Shown: positions 9,055 through 18,366 of the stretch, one piece after another | How positions within the stretch are numbered: the stretch's first letter is position 1 | Layout: the number at the start of each line of letters is the position of its first letter | DNA from: Fimbriimonadaceae bacterium | Lineage (GTDB): Bacteria > Armatimonadota > Fimbriimonadia > Fimbriimonadales > Fimbriimonadaceae | NCBI GenBank assembly: GCA_019454145.1 | Contig: CP075366.1 | Location: 1,715,564-1,779,563 of the forward strand | Length of the DNA stretch: 64,000 bases | Direction: 5' to 3' | Program-made: the position numbers and the translations under genes | Notes under the pieces: model-generated | What the model was told of the DNA's origin: nothing | The model's database searches: none | The model's input: the letters and a program-made list of their open reading frames with translations, nothing else

Positions 9055-10354
9055 CCGCCGCCTGCAAAATTGGCTTGCCCCGACGGCTCTTCTTTATAGA
9101 TATGTCCTTCTTGCCGTCGCGAGCCTAATTGTGCTTGCGCTAGGCATCCATATGAGTTTTCAGTACGTGTTGCAATCTATTTTTACTGGCATTGGCAGTA
9201 GCTGGGATAGCTTTGCTCGAAGCATTACAGGGACATCAGATGCCCGCCCTGTTACCCACATTGTGGGCGGCGTTTTGATGGGCGCAGGTGGCTACGGTAT
9301 TTTTCGAGGTGTTCGGGGATTCTTTCGTAAACTTGGAAGTGAAAGCCCAACTCCGGGCCGAAACGCACTCGTTACCGGATACTTGAAACGCCAGCAACTC
9401 GCTCGCGGCCCACGGATTGTAGCTTTAGGTGGTGGAACTGGTTTGAGCACACTTTTGCGAGGGCTCAAACAGTACAGCAGCAATATCACGGCAGTGGTTA
9501 CGGTCACCGACGACGGTGGCAGTAGTGGACGGCTTTCCCGCGATCTTGGGATTATTCCTCCCGGCGATATGCGGAACTGCTTGGTGGCCCTTGCCGACGC
9601 TGAAAAGCGTATGACCGATTTGTTCCAGTATCGGTTTTCATCGGTTTCTGGCCCGCTGAGTGGACATTCTATAGGCAACTTGCTATTAGCTGGATTCGTC
9701 GAACAAGCAAACGGCGACTTCGATCAGGCTTTAAGCTTGGCTTCTGAGGTTTTGGCGATCCGCGGGCGGGTCATTCCATCGACAACGGAAAAAGTCGTTC
9801 TCAAGGCATTGATGGAAGATGGTCAGGAGTTGGTCGGCGAAACCACCATTGTTGACTCTACACTCAAAATTCAGCGCATTTACCTCAGCCCATCACATGC
9901 GCGTCCCCATCCGTTGGCGATTGAAGCCATTCAGGAAGCTGACTTAATCGTTATCGGCCCCGGAAGCGTGTATACAAGTCTTGTTCCGAATCTCTTGATT
10001 CCCGGCATTGCCGAAGCTATCGGCGAAAGCAACGCAATTAAAGCTTATGTTTGTAACGTGATGACCCAATCGGGTGAAAGCGATGCTTTTTCGGCGGCAG
10101 AACACGTGATGGCTCTGCAAGCAAACGTTCCCAACCGAGTATTTGACTACGTGCTTGTGAACACCGCACCTCCTACCCAAGATTTGGCTTCTAAGTACAA
10201 GGAATCCGGTCAAGAATTAGTGATTGCCGATACTGATCGGATTAAACAAATGGGGTTCAAGCCGGTTACAGGCAATTTTATGAGCGAATCGGATTACGTT
10301 CGCCACGACCCGATGCGGGTAGCCGCCAGGTTGATCGATTTATTAAAGAAATGA
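9032..10354 (+). CDS. YvcK-family (CofD-like) protein with N-terminal membrane anchor
   Basis: 440 residues from the ATG at 9032. Two hydrophobic segments occupy about residues 18-45 and 75-100. The CofD-like domain then begins with RIVALGGGTGLSTLLRGL, followed by VTVTDDGGSSGRLSRDLGI and the PPGDMRNCL run typical of YvcK. B. subtilis YvcK binds UDP-GlcNAc and is needed for envelope synthesis under gluconeogenic growth. The extra membrane-anchored N-terminus is absent from B. subtilis YvcK (about 317 aa) but occurs in longer family members. The gene is first in a tightly coupled yvcK-gmk-coaBC run, with an ATGA overlap at its end. Confidence 0.88.
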   Translation: MKRKTKTSRRLQNWLAPTALLYRYVLLAVASLIVLALGIHMSFQYVLQSIFTGIGSSWDSFARSITGTSDARPVTHIVGGVLMGAGGYGIFRGVRGFFRKLGSESPTPGRNALVTGYLKRQQLARGPRIVALGGGTGLSTLLRGLKQYSSNITAVVTVTDDGGSSGRLSRDLGIIPPGDMRNCLVALADAEKRMTDLFQYRFSSVSGPLSGHSIGNLLLAGFVEQANGDFDQALSLASEVLAIRGRVIPSTTEKVVLKALMEDGQELVGETTIVDSTLKIQRIYLSPSHARPHPLAIEAIQEADLIVIGPGSVYTSLVPNLLIPGIAEAIGESNAIKAYVCNVMTQSGESDAFSAAEHVMALQANVPNRVFDYVLVNTAPPTQDLASKYKESGQELVIADTDRIKQMGFKPVTGNFMSESDYVRHDPMRVAARLIDLLKK

Positions 10355-10926
10355 GCAAACAACCTGGACTCGCCATGATTGTCAGCGGCCCATCGGGAGT
10401 CGGCAAAGATACAGTTATTGATGCATGGAAAAAACTTGACCAAACGGTTGAGCGAGTTATTGCATACACCACCCGTGCGCCAAGAGAAGGCGAGGTAGAT
10501 GGAGTTGATTATCACTTCGTCAGCCGTGAAAAATTTCAAAAACTGGCTGACGAAGGCTACTTTTTAGAGCACAAAGAGGTTCATGGCAACTTCTATGCAA
10601 CACCTTTGGTTGATCTTGAGCGTATGGTTGCCGAAGGCAAGACCGCGATCCTGAAAATTGATGTGCAAGGAGCGTTATCAGTTATGGAACTTCGCCCTGA
10701 CATCATATCGGTATTCATTCTGCCGCCCAGTTGGGAAGAACTTGAACGTCGGCTGACTGATCGCGGCACTGAAGACAAGGAAAAGCTAATTAAGCGACTT
10801 AGGAACGCACAGCTGGAAATTGACCAAGCGCCTCACTATCGATATCAAATAGTTAATGACATCGTAGAAAATTGTGTGGCTAAACTTCAACAAATCAAGG
10901 AGGAACTATGTCCAACATCGTTTTAG
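10351..10926 (+). CDS. gmk: Guanylate kinase
   Basis: 191 residues, slightly short of the usual ~200. The P-loop GPSGVGKD is at residues 13-20. The GMP-binding region shows TTRAPREGEVDGVDYHF, and the lid follows with the RLTDRGTEDKEKLIKRL run. The enzyme converts GMP and ATP to GDP and ADP. Its ATG overlaps the yvcK stop (ATGA) and its own 3' end overlaps coaBC by 19 nt. Many bacteria keep rpoZ between gmk and coaBC; here no omega gene intervenes. Confidence 0.97.
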   Translation: MSKQPGLAMIVSGPSGVGKDTVIDAWKKLDQTVERVIAYTTRAPREGEVDGVDYHFVSREKFQKLADEGYFLEHKEVHGNFYATPLVDLERMVAEGKTAILKIDVQGALSVMELRPDIISVFILPPSWEELERRLTDRGTEDKEKLIKRLRNAQLEIDQAPHYRYQIVNDIVENCVAKLQQIKEELCPTSF

Positions 10927-12086
10927 GGGTCAGTGGAAGCGTCGCCGCATACCGTGCGTGTGATTTAGCTCGTGATTTTATGCGCGCCGGGCACACGGTT
11001 AGGGTTTGCTTAACCGATGCCGCAAGTAACTTTGTTCAGCCCGCTTTGTTTGAAGCGCTCACCGGTCAGCCATGTCTCACCGATACATTTGAAGAGCCTG
11101 TAGCTGGCCGTATGGCTCACATTGATTGGGCACGTGCCGCAGATTTGATCGTCGTCGCCCCGGCAACTGCAAATACGATTAATAAGATCGCAAACGGGGT
11201 TGGTGACGACATGCTGACCACAATCTTGCTTGCGTCCACCGCGCCGATTCTGATCGCGCCAGCGATGAACCCTTCGATGTACAACCACCCGGAAACTCAG
11301 GCATCGCTCAAGAAGCTCTCCAACCGAGGAGTGCAGATAGTCGAACCAACCGAAGGCGAAGTCGCTTGCGGTGAAAATGGGCAAGGAAAACTCGCCAACA
11401 ACGCTCACATCTTGCGCGAATCGCTAGAGTTTTTGAGTCAATCCAAGCTTCTAGAAGGCAAAACTATTCTCATTACTTCTGGCCCAACCCAGGAGCCGAT
11501 TGATACGGTTCGATATATTTCGAACCGTTCTAGCGGGAAAATGGGATTTGCTATGGCTCGAGCCGCGCGCCTACTCGGAGCGCAAGTAATTTTAGTTTCT
11601 GGCCCGACTGATTTACTCACTCCGCCGGATATTCAGCTGGTGCCAGTAGTTACGGCGACTCAGATGTTAATTGAAGCGCAGAAGCATGCGGTTAAAGCCG
11701 ATTGGATTATTGGTTTAGCCGCAGTGGCTGATTATTCAGTTGCACAGCCATCGAATACAAAACTCCGGCGATCAAGTGAAGATATTCAAATCACTCTAAC
11801 GCCTAACCCCGACATCATCGGTACGTTAGCAAAGGAATTCCCTGATAAAAAGGTTATCGCATTCGCGGCAGAGCCATCGGCCGATACGGAATATGCCGCC
11901 GAAAAAATGAGGCGCAAGAGCGTTTCGGCAATTACTCTAAACGATATCTCCCGTTCCGATATTGGTTTCGGGAGTGATGAAAATGAACTTACTCTCATCA
12001 CTGCCGATGGAAAAACTTACGAATCCGGCAAGCAATCAAAGCTGGCCTGTTCGCTTTGGTTGCTTAAGATCCTCGCCGAAACCTAG
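10908..12086 (+). CDS. coaBC: Bifunctional phosphopantothenoylcysteine decarboxylase/synthetase
   Basis: 392 residues with both CoA-biosynthesis activities. The flavin-dependent decarboxylase (CoaC, residues 1-~180) shows the catalytic-type H71, the APATANT version of the PASANT motif (84-90), PAMNPSMY and the active-site Cys154 in VACGENGQGKL. The CTP-dependent synthetase (CoaB, ~185-392) begins with the GPTQEPIDTVRYISNRSSGK run. It makes 4'-phosphopantetheine from 4'-phosphopantothenate, CTP and cysteine. A very strong ribosome binding site (AAGGAGGA) inside the end of gmk fixes the ATG at 10908. Confidence 0.97.
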   Translation: MSNIVLGVSGSVAAYRACDLARDFMRAGHTVRVCLTDAASNFVQPALFEALTGQPCLTDTFEEPVAGRMAHIDWARAADLIVVAPATANTINKIANGVGDDMLTTILLASTAPILIAPAMNPSMYNHPETQASLKKLSNRGVQIVEPTEGEVACGENGQGKLANNAHILRESLEFLSQSKLLEGKTILITSGPTQEPIDTVRYISNRSSGKMGFAMARAARLLGAQVILVSGPTDLLTPPDIQLVPVVTATQMLIEAQKHAVKADWIIGLAAVADYSVAQPSNTKLRRSSEDIQITLTPNPDIIGTLAKEFPDKKVIAFAAEPSADTEYAAEKMRRKSVSAITLNDISRSDIGFGSDENELTLITADGKTYESGKQSKLACSLWLLKILAET

Positions 12087-12748
12087 CTGTGCGTCATTTT
12101 GATTGTGCCAGGAGCTTTGCCGCCATCCAACCATGCTTCGATCGTTGCTTCTAGGCTGATCCACAGTCCAGTTTTGGCATCGATCTTCCACGTTCCGCGA
12201 CCAACATAAGGTCTTTCCCTTCGGTCAGAGCCAAAAATGAACGTCACGGTTGCGATTCCGTCCCCAACAGATTTCAGTGAAAAGCTCATGCGAGCACCAG
12301 GGAAATCGCCTTTTTCGGGATATACATAGAGCCAACCATCGCCAACTTTAGTGGGTACCGAAGGCGCAACAAACCGGGTAGCCACCGCAACACGCATGGA
12401 TTCACCTTTGTCGTCAGTCTTGCCGAATTCTTTCACTGCTCCGTTGGGGAAATACTTCACGACGGTTTTGGTTTTACGGTCATCACGAATCTCTTGACCA
12501 CCAATCCGAACCAGTGCACCAAGGCTTTCACTTGTCATTTGGTAGCCTTCTTTTGAGACTGAGTCAACGGTTTGCTTCACTGCGGCATCAATAGAAAGTG
12601 GCTGACCGCCTTCCATGCCTCTGATTTCCATGGAGACATTTAGGGTCTGCCCTTTGGTTGGCATCCACTGCAACGCGTAAGCGTCATCAACTGGCCTGTT
12701 CGCAATTGTTGAAGCTAACGTGAAGAAAGCTAGTGTTAAGCAAGTCAT
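12083..12748 (-). CDS. Secreted protein of unknown function
   Basis: 221 residues with a short hydrophobic N-terminus (about residues 1-16) that may be a signal peptide. The remainder is a beta-rich domain with alternating hydrophobics. Its pattern (a KTVVKYFPNGAVKEF stretch, then GDGWLYVYPEKG, then a closing IDAKTGLWISLEATIEAWL) is like secreted DUF6263-type proteins, but I cannot assign it. No cysteines outside the signal region and no catalytic motif. Convergent with coaBC (4-nt overlap), divergent from the next gene across a 67-bp gap. Confidence 0.55.
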   Translation of the reverse strand: MTCLTLAFFTLASTIANRPVDDAYALQWMPTKGQTLNVSMEIRGMEGGQPLSIDAAVKQTVDSVSKEGYQMTSESLGALVRIGGQEIRDDRKTKTVVKYFPNGAVKEFGKTDDKGESMRVAVATRFVAPSVPTKVGDGWLYVYPEKGDFPGARMSFSLKSVGDGIATVTFIFGSDRRERPYVGRGTWKIDAKTGLWISLEATIEAWLDGGKAPGTIKMTHS

Positions 12749-12815
12749 ATTAGATAGACGTGTACTTGCAACTTGTGGAACGAATCAAAGCTAAAATTGC
12801 ATCAAAGGATTTAAG

Positions 12816-14228
12816 ATGAAAAAGTTAATGGTCATCATCGGTTTATTACTCACAGCCGTATGTTTTGCAGATACAACAATAAAGCTACCTCACACAATCA
12901 AGGTCGGTGACCATTACCTTTTTGCCGCCCCCGCACTACAAATCGCTTACGGTGCTATTGGCATGGTTGAAGTCAGCGGCGATTCTCGGTACATCGCTTT
13001 TCAATACGGCGGTCAGCTAAACAGAACTAAGATCAACTATTCGCCTGAATCAACGCCAGCAGAAGAATTCGCAAAGGATCCTAACAACGGTTTGTACGTC
13101 TATGACCGAGTCGCTAAGCAATCCAGCTTGGTACAACGGCTAGCCGTTCAGGGAGCAATCTTGGAATCGGCTACATGGGTGGAAGGTCTTTCTTTGCTCT
13201 ATCTGGAATACGCCACGGAATCTGGCTATACCACCGCCTTTTACAGTCCGCAAACAAAGAAATTCACAACGATAGTTAACCGGGCTCAAAACAGTCCAAT
13301 CTATCGGCAGCATTTTTACGTTCCAAATCAAAAAGTCCTCGTTTCAATTTGTTATGCTTACGATGAAAATAGAGCCTCGCCTCCCTGGCTAGAATTCTAC
13401 GATTCTAACGGCAACTATATTAAATCTCTCAACCCAAAATCTCTAATAAGGGGATCTGAATTCTTTGTGCAAAACGGGAAGTTGTTCAATGGGGTTTATG
13501 ATCGCACAACGAAAAGCGTTCGGATGTTTGAGCTGAATCTAAATACTGGAGAACTTATGCCAAGTAACGAGGTTTTTAATGAAGACTCCGAGAAGTATTC
13601 GGATCAGTTAGTTGCACATTTTGATTACAACCAAGGTGGCGTATATCTCATGGTTCAGTCAGATATTTCGGAGTACGAATCGCAGGCATACCAAGCCTCT
13701 ACACCTCCTGCCCTAGCAAATAATTCAGGAACAAAACAAGCAAAGGCAAAACCAGAAGTATTGATTATTACGAGAGACGGAATGTTTGGTGAAGTAATCG
13801 GCATGAATCAAGGCGTTTGGTACGTTGACCGTTCTGGCCTGTATCTCCTAGATTTAATTCCCATGAGTGCTAAGGACTATGACCTAGCACTTGCGGATCA
13901 GGTTAAAAGAGAAACTATGAACCGCGCCAAGCAAGTCGGCACGGCAATGATGATTTATGGGGCAGACTACGACGATTGCTTCCCACTTGCCCAAGGTTGG
14001 GCAGAATCAATTTATCCGTATATAAAAAATAACTCCCTAACCGACGGCTTTGTTTACATGTTAAACGGCGAAAACATGACGGAGATTGAAGACATCACTG
14101 GCACGATCATTGGGTTCATCGAAACACCTTACGGAACGGCTTATGTACGCGGCGATAGCAGCGTAGTCTGGAAAGATAAGCCCAAACCACTCGCTTATCT
14201 GAAAAGCTTAGAAGCACTTAGAAACTGA
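12816..14228 (+). CDS. Secreted propeller-like protein with a pseudopilin-type C-terminal domain
   Basis: 470 residues with a clear signal peptide (MKKLMVIIGLLLTAVCFA) and an AAAGGA ribosome binding site. Residues ~20-360 show repeated short beta-strand units with YVYDRVAKQ- and FYSPQTKKF-like turns, suggesting a beta-propeller. The last ~115 residues contain NRAKQVGTAMMIYGADYDD followed by SIYPYIKN, the core of the soluble domain of armatimonad/planctomycete G-type pseudopilins, yet the prepilin N-helix is absent. The normal C-terminal strand region (YVRGDSSVVWKDK) is also present. The combination suggests gene fusion or domain capture; function unknown. Confidence 0.65.
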   Translation: MKKLMVIIGLLLTAVCFADTTIKLPHTIKVGDHYLFAAPALQIAYGAIGMVEVSGDSRYIAFQYGGQLNRTKINYSPESTPAEEFAKDPNNGLYVYDRVAKQSSLVQRLAVQGAILESATWVEGLSLLYLEYATESGYTTAFYSPQTKKFTTIVNRAQNSPIYRQHFYVPNQKVLVSICYAYDENRASPPWLEFYDSNGNYIKSLNPKSLIRGSEFFVQNGKLFNGVYDRTTKSVRMFELNLNTGELMPSNEVFNEDSEKYSDQLVAHFDYNQGGVYLMVQSDISEYESQAYQASTPPALANNSGTKQAKAKPEVLIITRDGMFGEVIGMNQGVWYVDRSGLYLLDLIPMSAKDYDLALADQVKRETMNRAKQVGTAMMIYGADYDDCFPLAQGWAESIYPYIKNNSLTDGFVYMLNGENMTEIEDITGTIIGFIETPYGTAYVRGDSSVVWKDKPKPLAYLKSLEALRN

Positions 14229-15246
14229 GTTCGCAGTACGCCGCGAGTTTTTTGAGTTCGGCAACTAAGCCAGAAAACTGCTCTGAATCTAGGGCCTGCG
14301 ATCCATCGCTGAGGGCTTCATTAGGATCAGGATGCATTTCGATCATCACACCGTCTGCCCCCGCCACCATTGCCGCTTTTGCCATTGGCTCAACGAGATT
14401 CGCCACTCCCGTTCCGTGGCTCGGATCAACAACGACAGGCAAGTGAGTTAATCCTTTTAAGACCGGAACCGCATTGAGATCAAGTGTATTGCGGACGTAA
14501 GTTTTATCCATTGCGAGGATTCCTCGCTCACAGAGCACAACATCGTTGTTCCCTTGATTCAAAACGTACTCGCTAGCAAGGAGAAATTCATCAATCGTAG
14601 CCGCTGGCCCACGCTTGAGAAACACAGGTTTCATGCTTCTTCCGGCTTCAATCAACAGCGGGAAATTCTGCATACTTCTTGCCCCAATCTGTAACATATC
14701 TACGTGTTCGGCTACTAATTCCACCATATCTGGCGACATCACCTCGGTAATAGTTGCAAGCCCAGTTTCTTGGGAAACTTGCTTGATAATCTTGAGTCCC
14801 TCTTCTTGCAGACCTTGGAATGCGTAAGGGGAGGTTCGCGGCTTAAAGGCACCGCCTCGGAGCATGGTCGCTCCACTTGATTTCACCACTTTCGCCGCTG
14901 ATAAGAACTGATCGTAGCTTTCAACAGAGCATGGCCCGCCAATGACTACAAATCTCCCATCAGAAAAGGTAACTCCGCCCGCCGTGACTTCGGTCTTTTG
15001 AGGGTGAAATTCTAGTCCAGCAAGGCGGAATGGGCTGGAAGTTTGGGTGATCTTGCTGACGAAATCAAGGCGTCCGAGAATTGACTCCAAGTCAACTCGC
15101 TGATCTTGGCTAAGGCTAGAAGGAATCCCAACGGCTCGGCGTGGCTCGCCCGGCAGAACAAGCGGCTCAATTCCACGATGACGAATAATCTCGCAGACCT
15201 GGTCTATTTGAGCATCCGTTGCTCCAACCTTCATCAAAACCAACAT
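14218..15246 (-). CDS. aroF: 3-deoxy-7-phosphoheptulonate (DAHP) synthase, type I-beta
   Basis: 342 residues. An N-terminal ferredoxin-like regulatory domain (residues ~1-70, beginning MLVLMKVGATDAQIDQVCEI) precedes the TIM barrel, as in the Thermotoga-type enzyme whose FL domain mediates feedback inhibition by aromatic amino acids. Barrel motifs include VIGGPCSVES, LRGGAFKPRTSPYAFQG, LQIGARSMQN, LKRGPAATIDE and the VVDPSHGTG loop. It condenses phosphoenolpyruvate with erythrose 4-phosphate, the first step of the shikimate pathway; pheA at 53-54 kb is a terminal step. Its tail overlaps the convergent upstream gene by 11 nt. No Shine-Dalgarno is seen. Confidence 0.95.
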   Translation of the reverse strand: MLVLMKVGATDAQIDQVCEIIRHRGIEPLVLPGEPRRAVGIPSSLSQDQRVDLESILGRLDFVSKITQTSSPFRLAGLEFHPQKTEVTAGGVTFSDGRFVVIGGPCSVESYDQFLSAAKVVKSSGATMLRGGAFKPRTSPYAFQGLQEEGLKIIKQVSQETGLATITEVMSPDMVELVAEHVDMLQIGARSMQNFPLLIEAGRSMKPVFLKRGPAATIDEFLLASEYVLNQGNNDVVLCERGILAMDKTYVRNTLDLNAVPVLKGLTHLPVVVDPSHGTGVANLVEPMAKAAMVAGADGVMIEMHPDPNEALSDGSQALDSEQFSGLVAELKKLAAYCELSF

Positions 15247-15273
15247 GGCAGGCCGCAGAATACCAGCGGAATC

Positions 15274-17514
15274 TTACTGACCCAGGCTCAGCGATAATGC
15301 CTGCAGAATCGCCAAAACCATTGGTTTGTCTAGGTTTTCATTACTGCACACACACAAAGTAGACATGATGCAGAGAGGGCAGCCATCCACGCAATTACAT
15401 GATGATACGAGCTCATAGGCACGGGCCAAAAGCAGAGTTAAATCTTGGAATCCTTGTTCTACTAGCCCAAGTCCACCAGGAGCTAGATCATAGAGAAATA
15501 CGGAAGGTTCTAATTTGTCTGGTGCCACCATGTACCAAGCAGTACCGATATCCCGCCGGTCACACCCGGCAACGAGCGGAAGAACTGCTCCTAACACATG
15601 TTCCAAAGCATGAATTCCACCCGTCGCTGGCTCATTTCCAATTTCTAAGCCAGGAACGCTGTCCCATGCTAGTGAAATCCTCAGCGCAACGGTATCTATT
15701 GTTCTTGATTGCGGATCAAGCGGTTCTTCACTCAATATTGAGCCACCCTTCAGGGCAACCTTTTTGAACCCAGTAACTAGGGTGGTAACCGAAACCGCCT
15801 CTAGGGAAGCTTCAAATCTGTCCGTTTTAATTCCTCGTAGATTCGCTTGAGATTCGATAACACTCTGCACCGATGCCAATGTGTAGTAATCGCCTTCGAA
15901 GTTGCCTAGTTCAGCGCGACGCTGATTCCAATCAATAGCGTGGACTTGATAAGTTTCGCCTCGGTGTAAATACACTGCACCCACGTGAGCGTTCTGCATC
16001 GCCCGCCACCGCTCCATTTCTCCAAGGGAAAGCTCTCCAGCCCACAACTGCACAGATTCCCCGTCGGCATTGCGGATGTTCACATCTCCAGCGGGTGCCT
16101 TATGCGATGGATAAAACCACATTCCGGCGGAATGAACGAGCTCACCCGAATCAGCAAGTTCTTCGATTTCCCGTTCGACTCCCCATTCTCGAGCCTCCGT
16201 AGTGGAAATAGCCCGCTCATACGCTGCACACCTCAACTGCTTTGCTTGGATCACGGGATTCCTCACACTGGCAATGCTCGGCTCAGATTCTCCGACCAGC
16301 AAGTTAATCCGCCTTGCCAAAAATTGCTCCAGCGGATCGGCATGGGCGATCATGAGAGCCAACCCTTCTCGGCCCGCCCTTCCAGCCCGACCGGATTGCT
16401 GTAAAAAGCTCGCACGTGAACCGGGATAGCCATTCAGAATCACCATATCTAGCCCGCCGACATCAACACCCAATTCCATAGCGTTTGTAGTCGCGAGGCC
16501 CCTCAAGTCGCCGGAAAACAACCGCCGCTCAATGCCGCGACGCTCACTTGGCGTGTAGCCCCCACGGTAAGCATCAATCCAATGAGTGTTACCGTTGCTC
16601 TTTTCGAGTTCCTGCCGAGTCATCCGTAATACAAGTTCAACTCCGTTGCGTGACCGGCAAAAGACCATCGTTTTCACATGGTGAGAGACCGCTTCAGCCA
16701 GGAGTTGCGCGGATTCAAAATTGGGGCTCGGTGCAGAATCGGCTTCGAGATCAGGTGCTTCTACAACAATAATCTGCTTCGCCCCTTGCGGAGCCCCATC
16801 GGCAGAAATGAGCTTGGGAGCTCGCCCAGTTAAAGCTTCGAAATGCTGAACCGGGTTGCTGATAGTTGCCGAACTGGCAATGATCTGGGGGTTTGCCCCG
16901 TGCCACTGGCAGAGACGGAGTAAACGCCGCAAAATCCAGCCGACATGACCGCCAAAAGCACCTCGATAAATGTGGGCTTCATCAACTACGATCAGCCGTA
17001 GATTCTTAAGAAATCGAACCCAATTCTCATGCCCGGGGAGCATCCCGATATGCACCATATCGGGATTAGTAAGTACGATATTTGCCTGCTTTCTAATCGC
17101 GCTCCGATTACTCTTTGCCGTATCTCCGTCGTAAGTTGAGCAAAGAATTTCATCGCCCGGAATCAGATGTGCAAGCTTGCCCAATTGATCTTGAGCAAGG
17201 GCCTTTGTGGGAAAGAGAAACAGGCACCGTGCCGCTGGTTCGCTGAGGCAAGTCTCCAGAGCCGGAATTGTGTAGCAAAGCGACTTGCCGCTACCCGTTC
17301 CGGTCAGGATCATCAAATCGTTCTTCGCGGAAAACTGGGTGAAAGATTCTGCTTGGTGCGAGTAAAGGTTTCCTATTCCTGCCCGGCCAAGCCATTCGAT
17401 CAGTTTTGGCGACAGCTGAGTTGGAAGATCAGCGTATTCCCCTTCTTTTGCTGGAAGCTCAATTTGATGAACCCCACGTGAACCGAGCAACTGCGCGATT
17501 CGCAAATGATCCAT
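15274..17514 (-). CDS. MrfA/YprA-like DEAH helicase with DUF1998 cysteine domain
   Basis: 746 residues. Superfamily 2 helicase core with Walker A TGTGSGKS (71-78), DEAH box (178-181), SSATISNP motif III and the QSGRAGRAGR motif VI. The C-terminal DUF1998/MrfA metal-binding cluster is present as SCNCVDGCPLCIMSTLC. In B. subtilis MrfA is a 3'-5' helicase of an excision pathway for mitomycin-C damage; the partner nuclease MrfB is not next to this gene. Transcribed after tatC with only 2 nt between stop and start, so the two are likely cotranscribed although unrelated. Confidence 0.92.
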   Translation of the reverse strand: MDHLRIAQLLGSRGVHQIELPAKEGEYADLPTQLSPKLIEWLGRAGIGNLYSHQAESFTQFSAKNDLMILTGTGSGKSLCYTIPALETCLSEPAARCLFLFPTKALAQDQLGKLAHLIPGDEILCSTYDGDTAKSNRSAIRKQANIVLTNPDMVHIGMLPGHENWVRFLKNLRLIVVDEAHIYRGAFGGHVGWILRRLLRLCQWHGANPQIIASSATISNPVQHFEALTGRAPKLISADGAPQGAKQIIVVEAPDLEADSAPSPNFESAQLLAEAVSHHVKTMVFCRSRNGVELVLRMTRQELEKSNGNTHWIDAYRGGYTPSERRGIERRLFSGDLRGLATTNAMELGVDVGGLDMVILNGYPGSRASFLQQSGRAGRAGREGLALMIAHADPLEQFLARRINLLVGESEPSIASVRNPVIQAKQLRCAAYERAISTTEAREWGVEREIEELADSGELVHSAGMWFYPSHKAPAGDVNIRNADGESVQLWAGELSLGEMERWRAMQNAHVGAVYLHRGETYQVHAIDWNQRRAELGNFEGDYYTLASVQSVIESQANLRGIKTDRFEASLEAVSVTTLVTGFKKVALKGGSILSEEPLDPQSRTIDTVALRISLAWDSVPGLEIGNEPATGGIHALEHVLGAVLPLVAGCDRRDIGTAWYMVAPDKLEPSVFLYDLAPGGLGLVEQGFQDLTLLLARAYELVSSCNCVDGCPLCIMSTLCVCSNENLDKPMVLAILQALSLSLGQ

Positions 17515-17516
17515 AG

Positions 17517-18326
17517 CTAGTCCAGATGATTCAGGACGTCGTCCTCGCCATCTCGGTTTTTCATTGTTAACCGAGCGGCGGCAATGGAACCAAATGTCAG
17601 AACCGTCAGCGGTACGGCCATCACCATCATGCTCACTGGATCACCACTGGGAGTGATGATTGCCGTCACGAGGAAAACACCTGCCGTAGCATGTCGCCAA
17701 TAGCGTGTGATCGCTTGCGGCGTGATGATTCCAAGGCGAGCCATAAAGAACACAAGCAGTGGTAGTTGGAATCCGATTCCAAATGCCAGGATCATCTTAG
17801 TACAAAAATCAATAATCTCTTTTGGCTCTTGTAGGATTTCAATGTCCTTGAACCCCATGGCCATTCCGGCAAACCAGGAAATCGTTGGCGGCAGAATCCA
17901 CCATCCTAGAAACGCCCCAATAAAGAAGAGCCCAACAGAAACCGGCACGACTCGCTGAAGTGGTCTACGTTCATGCGGTCGCAAACCAGGAGAAATGAAT
18001 CCCCAAATCTGCATGACAGTAAACGGAATTGTAATAAATAAGCCCAGAAGGAAAGACATTTTCAAATAGAACATAAACGGCTCAGTCACGCTGCGCCATA
18101 CAATGCGATAGTTAAAATCGTTGGGCAAGCCACTTTTAATGTGAGACATGATCATTTCATAAAACGGCATCACTAAAAACCAGCCGACGACCATGCCCAC
18201 CGTTAGGAGAACGGCGATACGAACAATACGACTTCGAAGATCTTCAAGGTGCTCTCCTAAAGTCAAACGCAGTTCATCGTTATTGTCCGATGAACTGCGT
18301 TCTGTTTGGTCTAGCTTCAACGCCAT
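17517..18326 (-). CDS. tatC: Twin-arginine translocase subunit TatC
   Basis: 269 residues with six hydrophobic helices. The N-terminal signature LGEHLEDLRSRIVRI (about residues 23-37) supplies the conserved Glu/Arg surface that binds the twin-arginine signal. The periplasmic FISPGLRPHERR run and the YWRHATAG region are typical. TatC is the receptor for folded Tat substrates at the cytoplasmic membrane; no tatA/B is in the window. An AAAGG ribosome binding site lies just before the ATG. Confidence 0.96.
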   Translation of the reverse strand: MALKLDQTERSSSDNNDELRLTLGEHLEDLRSRIVRIAVLLTVGMVVGWFLVMPFYEMIMSHIKSGLPNDFNYRIVWRSVTEPFMFYLKMSFLLGLFITIPFTVMQIWGFISPGLRPHERRPLQRVVPVSVGLFFIGAFLGWWILPPTISWFAGMAMGFKDIEILQEPKEIIDFCTKMILAFGIGFQLPLLVFFMARLGIITPQAITRYWRHATAGVFLVTAIITPSGDPVSMMVMAVPLTVLTFGSIAAARLTMKNRDGEDDVLNHLD

Positions 18327-18366
18327 GACCTTTCTATTATTGGCGACTTTTCATGCGCCGCAGGAC

